From assembly GCA_913057765.1 (NCBI GenBank), contig CAJXPH010000044.1, positions 1 to 14,897 of the forward strand: 14,897 nucleotides of DNA, in the 5' to 3' direction. Shown here piece by piece: positions 7,064 to 13,177 of this stretch. Positions within the stretch are counted from its first letter, which is position 1, and every line of letters starts with the position of its first letter. The translations under genes were made by a program, and so were the position numbers. The stretch comes from an uncultured Campylobacteraceae bacterium. Lineage in GTDB: Bacteria > Campylobacterota > Campylobacteria > Campylobacterales > Arcobacteraceae. Below the pieces are notes generated by a model. That model saw nothing but the letters and a program-made list of their open reading frames with translations. It was not told the DNA's origin and ran no database searches.

Positions 7064-8197
7064 TTATTTTAAATAATTAATTAGAGAAAGTGAGTTAACT
7101 CTATTTATTGTTGAATAGAGTGCCGTGTAAGTATTTTCTAGGGCTTGTGCTTCTACAGCAAGGGCAGTTAAATCTGCGCTTGCATATTCGTTTTCTAAAA
7201 TTGTTAAGTTTGTTAATTTTGTTTGAACAATATTTTGATAAGTATCAATGGTATTTGTTTTTGTTCCAACAATTGAATGTGATATATTTTGAGAATCATA
7301 TGCTATATCAATATTTTCTAAAATAGATGAAAGAATAAGACTCGAGTCATCTGCACTAATAGAATTTCCATCTTCATCTTCTAGTTTTAAAGCACTAATA
7401 ACTTTATTTAAATCATCAAAAATAGAATGTTTAACTACTAAACTAGTTCCCGATGTATTTACTGCATTAAAAGTTCCATCACCATTATCTGTAATAGACA
7501 TAGATGTTGAAGTAATATCACCCTTTAAAAAAACTCCATCATTAATACCATCGTTATCTGAATCTATTAGACTCCACTCATTACCATCTTCATCTAAGAT
7601 TATTTCATTTGACGAAAAAGTAAAATTATTAGTATCTTCAACATTGTTGTTTGTATAATAAAAAACATCTATCCCATTAACACCTTGGGATACATAACGA
7701 TTTTCTTCAACATTAATCATTTTAGAAGAGTTATCACTTTGATATGAAATTACCCCTGTGATTTCATCTTCTAAAAAAGGACTAACATTAGTGTTTACAC
7801 CAGAAAAAAGATATTGATTGTCTACATTAGTATTGGATAAAGATAGAAGTGATTGTTTATAGTCTTCAATTTGTCCAGAGATAACTACCCTACCCTCGTC
7901 ACTCGTGGTATCTGTATTTGCTTTAATTAATTCTGAAAGTATTGATTCTGTGACAGTTTTTATTTCTGATAAAGCAGTATCACTAGAAGTATTAAAAGCA
8001 CTATTATAGTTTATACTCTCATTTATAGAAGTGTAAGTATTAATATCATTCTTAACTCCTAATATATAATCATATCTAACAGAATCATCACTACCATATT
8101 CTAATGCTTCATTTGTACTTAAACCATGATTAACCTTATTATTTCTATCATTTAAAATATCTAAGTTATACATTATTGTATTAATTGAACTAACCAT
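7064..8197 (-). CDS. flgL: Flagellar hook-filament junction protein FlgL (HAP3)
   Basis: FlgL forms the second junction ring and contacts the first flagellin. The 377-residue protein has a flagellin-like N-terminal helix pair (MVSSINTIMYNLDILNDRNN, then GLSTNEALEYGSDDSVRYDY) and the family motif NVDNQYLFSGVNTNVSPF (124-141). The C-terminal helix contains LTALAVEAQALENTYTALYS. The central domain has an acidic DSDNDGINDG loop (212-221), like calcium-binding loops of thrombospondin type 3 repeats, with further DEDGN motifs on either side (202-206 and 274-278). It is about half the length of Campylobacter FlgL (from memory). AAGGAA lies 5 bases before the ATG. It starts 12 bp after the flgE stop and ends 10 bp before the small FlgD-like gene. 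Confidence 0.9.
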   Translation of the reverse strand: MVSSINTIMYNLDILNDRNNKVNHGLSTNEALEYGSDDSVRYDYILGVKNDINTYTSINESINYNSAFNTSSDTALSEIKTVTESILSELIKANTDTTSDEGRVVISGQIEDYKQSLLSLSNTNVDNQYLFSGVNTNVSPFLEDEITGVISYQSDNSSKMINVEENRYVSQGVNGIDVFYYTNNNVEDTNNFTFSSNEIILDEDGNEWSLIDSDNDGINDGVFLKGDITSTSMSITDNGDGTFNAVNTSGTSLVVKHSIFDDLNKVISALKLEDEDGNSISADDSSLILSSILENIDIAYDSQNISHSIVGTKTNTIDTYQNIVQTKLTNLTILENEYASADLTALAVEAQALENTYTALYSTINRVNSLSLINYLK

Positions 8198-8209
8198 AAG
8201 AATTCCTTA

Positions 8210-10165
8210 TTATCGTTTTAATTGAATTAATGTTGTTAATATTTCATTAGCAGTAGTAATAGATTTTGAATTTGCTTCAAAAGCTCTTTGGAAAACCATA
8301 AGATTTACTAAACTTTCACTCAAGTCTGCAGTACTAAGCTCTAAAGTTTCACTTTCTATACTAGTTGAGTTATCATTGTTAATCATAAAAATGGGATCAC
8401 CACTTGTATTTGTTTTTGATAATAAATTATCTCCAACAGCTTCTAAACCAATGTTATTGTTAAATTGGGCAATAGCAACTTGACCGATTGCATAATCTAC
8501 TCCATCTTGAGTCATAGTTATCACACCATTATCATCAACATTAAATTCACCAAATGAAGAATCAGTTAATCCTAAAGTGTCAAGCTTTAATTGAAGAGAA
8601 GATTGAGAAGTTGTTTGATCGACAGTAGATAAAATTTGCATAAATTCTGCATCAGCACCAGTATTACCACTTAAATCTAGATTCATCTCTTTTGTAAAAG
8701 TTTCAGAAGCTGAAGAATCAGTAAACTCGATAATTCCTGAAAATTCTTCACCAGTTTCTTTTGATTGAACAACTAAATTTCCATTAATATTTTTTGCTTC
8801 TACTTTTAGTTGTAAGTCGGGATCACTGTTAATTTGAGTAACTAAATCATCAATCATTGATTCAAAATCATCTACACTTCCTGCTGAATATGTTGAAGTA
8901 ACTGTAATTCCGGATAGAGTAAATGACACGGCATCTGCAGTATCAAAAGTAATACCTAATCCATCATCATCACTAAAAATGTCATCTTCTTGATAAACAT
9001 CTTGTTGTTCACCTGCAACTGCATCTTTTAAAGCTTGCATTGCAGATTCAACGGCACCTTCTCCTGTACCCATTACTGCATTTGTAATTGTATTTTCACT
9101 TCCAGCTGTTTCTATAGAACCTGAGACTTCATAAATATCTCCAATTGTAAAAGATTTTCCAGGTAATATAGATTCAATTTTAATAATTCCATTAAGTACA
9201 TCAGAATTAGATGTGCTTGCATTATCTGAACCATCAACTGTATATGCCTTTAATCCAGTTATATTTGATATTTCATCAGCTAAAGCTTTATAAGTTGCGA
9301 TTCTACTTGCGGCAATATTATCATCACTATCAACAGTTCCACTACCATCCACATCTTCAGTAGTAGTTATACTTACATAGTCTTGTGTATATTTATTTCC
9401 ATTAATATATACATATATTTGATCTCCATCATTATCTAAAAGAGTATCTGTACCATCGGGGAAATCAATTGTACTTATTTGTGAAAGTGAAGGTGTTGAG
9501 GTTGCGTTTGGATCAATTGCATAATCATCCAAGGCACTAGTATAATTCGAAATCAACGATTCAATATCTGATATTTTTGTTGATTGTGTTTTAATTCCTG
9601 AACCAGTTAGTTCAGAAGAATCACTTTGTGCTGTATCAGTATAATCAGTCATCTTTGCAGAATAAGTTTCTATTTTATTTGAAAATTGTATTATTTGATT
9701 TCCTGCAATTTTTGTAAAATCACTTGTAAAAGATGTCCAATTAGAATTTGTTGAGGTTACATCATTATCTGTATCTAAGGAACTTAAAGCCCAACCTTGA
9801 ACATCATTCCCCGAAGCATCTTGGAGTGTTCCGTTATCGCCCATTCTAAAATTTCCAGCTCTTGTATAATAAAGTTCAGATGTTCCCGTAGCACTTGCAT
9901 CTGAAACTACAAAAAAACCATCTCCATTTAAAGCCATATCATATGATGACCCTGTTAAATTTAGACTTCCTTGAGTATATTGTTTTTCTGCACTAGTAAC
10001 TGTAGAACCCTTACCAATACTATCTTGATACATCAAGTCAGCAAATGATACTCTAGAGGCTTTATAACCTACAGTATTTACATTTGCAATATTATTTGAT
10101 TCGTTATCTAATGCAACTTGTTGTGACGCTAAACCTGAAATTCCTGTCCATAATGCACCAATCAT
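8210..10165 (-). CDS. flgE: Flagellar hook protein FlgE
   Basis: FlgE polymerises into the flagellar hook. I take the start as the ATG at 10165 (MIGALWTGISGLASQQVALD), which has AAAGGA 6 bases upstream and gives 651 residues. An ATG at 10216 would add 17 residues unlike any hook protein and has no ribosome binding site. The rod/hook signature NNIANVNTVGYKAS lies at 24-37, LNGDGFFVV at 79-87, and the C-terminal signature (SLVNLMVFQRAFEANSKSI) near the end. The middle region holds two modules resembling flagellin_IN (about 247-335 and 412-471). The first contains an EF-hand-like loop DVDGSGTVDSDD (271-282). It is the first gene of the tight flgE-flgL-orf-flgK-fliD run. Its leader folds over the ribosome binding site. 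Confidence 0.95.
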   Translation of the reverse strand: MIGALWTGISGLASQQVALDNESNNIANVNTVGYKASRVSFADLMYQDSIGKGSTVTSAEKQYTQGSLNLTGSSYDMALNGDGFFVVSDASATGTSELYYTRAGNFRMGDNGTLQDASGNDVQGWALSSLDTDNDVTSTNSNWTSFTSDFTKIAGNQIIQFSNKIETYSAKMTDYTDTAQSDSSELTGSGIKTQSTKISDIESLISNYTSALDDYAIDPNATSTPSLSQISTIDFPDGTDTLLDNDGDQIYVYINGNKYTQDYVSITTTEDVDGSGTVDSDDNIAASRIATYKALADEISNITGLKAYTVDGSDNASTSNSDVLNGIIKIESILPGKSFTIGDIYEVSGSIETAGSENTITNAVMGTGEGAVESAMQALKDAVAGEQQDVYQEDDIFSDDDGLGITFDTADAVSFTLSGITVTSTYSAGSVDDFESMIDDLVTQINSDPDLQLKVEAKNINGNLVVQSKETGEEFSGIIEFTDSSASETFTKEMNLDLSGNTGADAEFMQILSTVDQTTSQSSLQLKLDTLGLTDSSFGEFNVDDNGVITMTQDGVDYAIGQVAIAQFNNNIGLEAVGDNLLSKTNTSGDPIFMINNDNSTSIESETLELSTADLSESLVNLMVFQRAFEANSKSITTANEILTTLIQLKR

Positions 10166-10172
10166 TTTAAAT

Positions 10173-10221
10173 CCTTTATGATTACTTCTGTGATATAAAT
10201 CACGTATAGAAATCATAAAGG
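10173..10221 (-). promoter_or_regulatory. flgE leader hairpin covering the ribosome binding site
   Basis: In the leader of flgE, CCTTTATGATT (10221-10211) pairs perfectly with AATCATAAAGG (10183-10173), an 11-bp stem. Nested inside with nearly the same centre is a 5-bp stem, GTGAT/ATCAC (10203-10199 with 10194-10190), with a TTAT loop. The AAAGG of the flgE ribosome binding site lies wholly in the 3' arm, so the closed form would block translation. The inner GTGAT-N4-ATCAC also resembles a CRP/FNR-type DNA operator. The pairing is seen directly; the regulatory role is inferred. Confidence 0.65.
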
Positions 10222-10245
10222 TTTAGAGTAAACTTATGGTATTCG

Positions 10246-10251
10246 ATTATA
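10246..10251 (-). promoter_or_regulatory. Candidate flgE promoter -10 box
   Basis: A perfect TATAAT on the minus strand lies about 80 bp before the flgE start, inside the 140-bp flgD-flgE gap. No -35 box is evident, which is common in Campylobacterota. It would produce a leader that contains the ribosome-binding-site hairpin. A 10-bp inverted repeat (10251-10260 with 10288-10297) overlaps it on the upstream side. Confidence 0.45.
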
Positions 10252-10284
10252 AACTTTTAAAAATGTTAACTAAACAAAAAGATA

Positions 10285-10314
10285 CAGTTAAAAGTTTTAG
10301 TAACATTAGTAAAT
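10285..10314 (-). promoter_or_regulatory. GTAA-box cluster upstream of flgE, shared with flgD
   Basis: Read on the plus strand, ACAGTT (10285-10290) is followed by TTTAGTAACATTAGTAAAT (10296-10314), with two GTAA boxes 9 bp apart (10300 and 10309). Almost the same arrangement lies upstream of flgD (11108-11140), 2 bp longer in the middle. The right part overlaps the last codons and stop of flgD, so some of the match could be chance coding sequence. It may be an operator for the neighbouring OmpR-type regulator. Confidence 0.4.
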
Positions 10315-11061
10315 CTTAGTAACATTTGTATATTCAATTATTTCTGCTTCACTGTTATACGCTGTTGCATTATCTTTTGAATATGTCATATTCACTCCAC
10401 TTTGAGAGAGGCTTGAGCTTCCACCACTAACAGAGGCAACTAGCTGATAGTTTCCAGTTGAATTTTCTACCATAGAAGCTGTTATTCCATCAATTGAATT
10501 AAGTTCATCCGCAACTTCTTCATAAGTTTTACCATATGTACTAATTTCATAACTGTTATCGTCACTATCCGTAACTGTCAACATATCATCTTCACCACTT
10601 GAATCAATAGTATTAGAAGAACTACTAGTTTCATCAAAAGAATATACATCATAATAATCAGTAATTTCATAAGCTGTTAAATAAATAGTTCCATCTTGGC
10701 CTTCAACAGAAGATACCTTATATTGTTTGCTATCTCCAGAGTCATTAAGGTCCCCATTTTCAACTACATTTCCTATTAATGAAGCAGAATTTGAAAGGTT
10801 AGATTGCTCAAAAGATGTTGCTAGTGAATTCATGGATTCGGTTAAAGATATATTAGTTTCTAATGTTTGCATTTGTAGTTGATCATCAAGCATAGAACTT
10901 GAATCAACTGGTTCTGTTGGGTCTTGCATTGATAGTTCAGTTAACATCAATGTAATAAAATCATTGTTTTCTAAGTTATCATTACCACTTACTGCTGTTG
11001 TATAAGAATTTCCATAAGCATCAGTACTGCTTGTTGTCGAAATATCACTAAGAGTAGACAT
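10306..11061 (-). CDS. flgD: Flagellar hook assembly protein FlgD
   Basis: FlgD is the temporary cap that guides hook subunit assembly. The N-terminal FlgD signature is present (FITLMLTELSMQDPTEPVDS, residues 35-54), followed by the helix containing MLDDQLQMQTLE. The beta domain begins at IGNVVENGDLNDSG (about 96-109) and ends with EYTNVTKIY. Inside the beta domain, residues about 157-222 form an insert with the pattern of a flagellin_IN module (MLTVTDSDDNSYEI, KTYEEVADELNS, YQLVASVSGG), close to the module in FliD. The start is the ATG at 11061, with AAGGAG 6 bases upstream, giving 251 residues. A TTG at 11076 would place the ribosome binding site inside the coding sequence and is rejected. 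It lies 106 bp after the kinase gene and 140 bp before flgE. Confidence 0.93.
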   Translation of the reverse strand: MSTLSDISTTSSTDAYGNSYTTAVSGNDNLENNDFITLMLTELSMQDPTEPVDSSSMLDDQLQMQTLETNISLTESMNSLATSFEQSNLSNSASLIGNVVENGDLNDSGDSKQYKVSSVEGQDGTIYLTAYEITDYYDVYSFDETSSSSNTIDSSGEDDMLTVTDSDDNSYEISTYGKTYEEVADELNSIDGITASMVENSTGNYQLVASVSGGSSSLSQSGVNMTYSKDNATAYNSEAEIIEYTNVTKIY

Positions 11062-11107
11062 GGGAGGCTCCTTCAAAAGTTTTTATAACTTTATCAGGGT
11101 AAAAAAA

Positions 11108-11160
11108 ACAGTTGGTAAGAGTTTAGTAATAAAAGTAAATTAAGAATTATATAAAGTAAC
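11108..11160 (-). promoter_or_regulatory. flgD upstream region: GTAA boxes and a -10 box
   Basis: Read on the plus strand, GTAA boxes start at 11115, 11126, 11135 and 11156. The 8-bp box AAAGTAAA of the response regulator promoter recurs at 11132-11139, and AAAGTAAC occurs at 11153-11160. A minus-strand TATAAT lies at 11151-11146, about 85 bp before the flgD start. No -35 box is clear. The region is a likely promoter and operator for flgD, but box order and spacing differ from the regulator's own promoter. Confidence 0.45.
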
Positions 11161-11167
11161 TAGAATA

Positions 11168-12448
11168 TTAATTATCATTTATTATAAATTGGATTTTAAA
11201 TAAATGGTAATCACCACTATAAGAATAATAAAGTTTATATCCATGACTTTGTATTATATTATTAGTTATATATAAACCAAGTCCTAATCCTTTATCAATA
11301 GATTCATATTCTCTGCTAAAGGGTGTTAAATAGTGATCAAACTCTTTTTTAAGTGCTTTACCTTTATTTTTTATCAATAAAGAGTCTTCTTTTACAAATA
11401 TCTCAACTTTATCATTTGTATTATATCTTAAGGCATTATCAATCAAATTCTTTAATGCAATAGAAAATATTTCAAAGTCTACACTTACTTTTGTTATATT
11501 TCCAAAAATTTCTAATTTATCTCTATCTATTAATAAAATATCAATTGCTTGATCTAGTAAATCAATAACTCTATATTCTTTCTTAACTAGATTCATTTTT
11601 CCAGAAGTAAATTCTTCAAGTTTTACAAATTCACCTAAAAGATACTCTAATCTAAAAAAAGCTTTTTGTAAAATCTCTTTTCTTCTACTTTCTTCTAAAG
11701 TATCTGAAATAAGTTTGCCTTTTGTAATTGGAGTTTTTAATTCATGTAAAATATTACGTAAAAAAAGTTTTCTAGAATCATTCAATTCTCGTATTTTTAA
11801 TATAGCATTATTAAATTCATTAGAAACTTGAGATATCTCATCATTTCCTATAGCTTGAGTATTAATATCTAAATTTCCCTGTGAGAATTTTGTAATCTCA
11901 TTTTTTAATTTAACAAGTGGTTTTAATTTTTTGTACAAAAAATAGTAAAACCATCCAAGTAAAATATCAATACTTAGAAGAATAAGTAGCCAAAAGTACC
12001 TAATCTTATTTTCATCTAATAAATCAATGAATACTATAGGAGGAGGTCTCTTTCTATCAAGAAAATCCATTTTTTCTCTTATTTTAGGTCTAAATTTTGG
12101 AGGTCGTGGATGTACATATTTTTTATTTTTATATTCGAAGATTTCAATTGGTTCAAATTTTTCATTTTCATTTTTTAACTGTTTTAAAAAATGAAAGTCA
12201 ATATCAGATAACTTCAAATAAAGATGTTTTATTTTTTTATTTATTTCTTTATCATTTAATTTATCAAATTTTGAATCAATAACAATCTTTGCTGCACCAA
12301 AATACCTTTTAATATTTAAGATTTTATAATTGTGATTATCAAATAAAAATTGTATTGAAATAATTATATTTATAATGAAAAATATAATAGAAAAAAATAC
12401 AGTGATTTGAAAAAGAATTGAACTCTTTTTATTCGTTAACCAATTTAT
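11168..12448 (-). CDS. Sensor histidine kinase, ArsS-like, non-standard start
   Basis: This is the membrane kinase partner of the upstream response regulator. From an ATA at 12448 it would be 426 residues. A first membrane helix lies at about 10-35 (ILFQITVFFSIIFFIINIII). A periplasmic part of about 115 residues follows, with proline-rich HPRPPKFRPK. Then come a second helix (about 151-171), a HAMP-like linker, the H-box ILHELKTPITKGK (phosphorylated His about 235), the N-box LKNLIDNALRYN and the G2 box KGLGLGLYI. The G1 box is degenerate (IKNKGKAL instead of DxGxG), as I recall for ArsS-type kinases. No ATG, GTG or TTG exists in frame between the stop at 12454 and a TTG at 12217. Starting at 12217 would lose helix one and has no ribosome binding site. 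The ATA has GAGGAG 6 bases upstream. The signal sensed is unknown. Confidence 0.85.
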   Translation of the reverse strand: MNWLTNKKSSILFQITVFFSIIFFIINIIISIQFLFDNHNYKILNIKRYFGAAKIVIDSKFDKLNDKEINKKIKHLYLKLSDIDFHFLKQLKNENEKFEPIEIFEYKNKKYVHPRPPKFRPKIREKMDFLDRKRPPPIVFIDLLDENKIRYFWLLILLSIDILLGWFYYFLYKKLKPLVKLKNEITKFSQGNLDINTQAIGNDEISQVSNEFNNAILKIRELNDSRKLFLRNILHELKTPITKGKLISDTLEESRRKEILQKAFFRLEYLLGEFVKLEEFTSGKMNLVKKEYRVIDLLDQAIDILLIDRDKLEIFGNITKVSVDFEIFSIALKNLIDNALRYNTNDKVEIFVKEDSLLIKNKGKALKKEFDHYLTPFSREYESIDKGLGLGLYITNNIIQSHGYKLYYSYSGDYHLFKIQFIINDN

Positions 12449-13112
12449 ACCCTACTCCTCTAATAGAATGAATATATCGTGGTTTTCTTGAGTTGTCTTC
12501 AATTTTACTTCTTACTCGTCCAATTAAAACATCTATACTTTTATAACTACTTTCATATTTAATAGAATCTACATTTGTAAGAATTTCCTCTCTTGAAATA
12601 ACAAAGCCAGATCTTTTTATTAAATAAGCAAGTATATAATACTCTGCATTTGTTAAATCAAGTAGAGAATCTTTTTTAAATATTTCCATTTTTTCTTCTT
12701 TATGTATAAAAACAGATTCTTTTTGAAGTTTTTCTTTTGAAGGAAGTTCTAAATTACATCTACGAAGAATAGATTTAATTCTAAATATTAATTCTTGAGT
12801 GTCGTATGGTTTAGGCATAAAATCATCTGCACCATATGAAAAACAGGCAATTTTATCTCCAAGATTTGATCTTGCACTAGAAATTATAATTGGAATAGCA
12901 TATTGTTCTCTTATTATTTTGCATACTTCAATTCCATCAATATTAGGAAGAGATAAATCAAGTATAATTAAATCATACTTTTTTAGTCTTAGTCCAGAAA
13001 TTCCCAATTCAGGACTATCATAATTTGTAACTTTAATATTATATTGGTCTAAATAATCAATTAGGATTTCTGCAAGTTCTAAGTCATCTTCTATCATCAA
13101 AATATTAATCAA
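12429..13112 (-). CDS. OmpR-family response regulator
   Basis: This 227-residue transcription regulator has a receiver domain (1-115) and an OmpR/PhoB winged-helix domain (about 130-227). The receiver has the acidic pair D9-D10, the phosphorylation site D52 in LIILDLSLPNIDG, S79 at the switch position and K101 in MPKPYD. The DNA-binding domain has LTNAEYYILAYLI, SREEIL and the terminal RGVGYKLV. The start is a TTG at 13112, supported by AAGGAG 6 bases upstream; MINILMIEDD is a normal receiver beginning. It overlaps the kinase gene by about 20 bases. Its promoter carries a direct repeat fit for binding an OmpR-type dimer, which suggests autoregulation. Target genes are inferred to include the EF-hand gene and perhaps flgD and flgE. 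Confidence 0.95.
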   Translation of the reverse strand: MINILMIEDDLELAEILIDYLDQYNIKVTNYDSPELGISGLRLKKYDLIILDLSLPNIDGIEVCKIIREQYAIPIIISSARSNLGDKIACFSYGADDFMPKPYDTQELIFRIKSILRRCNLELPSKEKLQKESVFIHKEEKMEIFKKDSLLDLTNAEYYILAYLIKRSGFVISREEILTNVDSIKYESSYKSIDVLIGRVRSKIEDNSRKPRYIHSIRGVGYKLVNE

Positions 13113-13137
13113 TAATTACTCCTTGTTTACAAATGTA

Positions 13138-13172
13138 ATTATAATATATCAAAGTAAATATTCTGTAACAAT
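13138..13172 (-). promoter_or_regulatory. Response regulator promoter with direct-repeat operator
   Basis: On the minus strand: ATTGTTAC (13172-13165), 6 bp, TTTACTTT (13158-13151), 7 bp, then a perfect -10 TATAAT (13143-13138). The TTAC boxes are 11 bp apart. The expected transcript start is about 20 bp before the TTG start codon. The layout matches 4006-4040 exactly in both boxes and both spacings. It lies between the ftsK stop (13178) and the regulator gene, and there is no clear terminator after ftsK. Confidence 0.7.
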
Positions 13173-13177
13173 ATTGA

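Noticed and set aside
10166..10216. N-terminal extension of FlgE by 17 residues (MISIRDLYHRSNHKGFK)
   Set aside because: No ribosome binding site precedes the ATG at 10216, the residues do not fit hook proteins, and the internal ATG at 10165 has a good site and the conserved start MIGALWTG. The in-frame opening is part of the leader hairpin.
10251..10297. Inverted repeat TTAAAAGTTT/AAACTTTTAA as a flgD terminator
   Set aside because: The 10-bp arms are A/T-only apart from one G-C pair and are separated by 27 bases with no T run after the stem. It is too weak to call a terminator.
11062..11076. TTG start for FlgD at 11076
   Set aside because: The AAGGAG that serves the ATG at 11061 would be inside the coding sequence, and there is no ribosome binding site further upstream.
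10166..11167. Sigma-54 (GG-N10-GC) or sigma-28 flagellar promoters upstream of flgD and flgE
   Set aside because: I read both gaps on the minus strand and found no convincing match. Only AT-rich -10-like boxes are present.
12425..12431. Programmed frameshift joining the response regulator to the kinase
   Set aside because: The A run near the stop is only five bases and falls after the regulator's stop codon, so it is not a proper slippery site. Separate proteins are also the norm.
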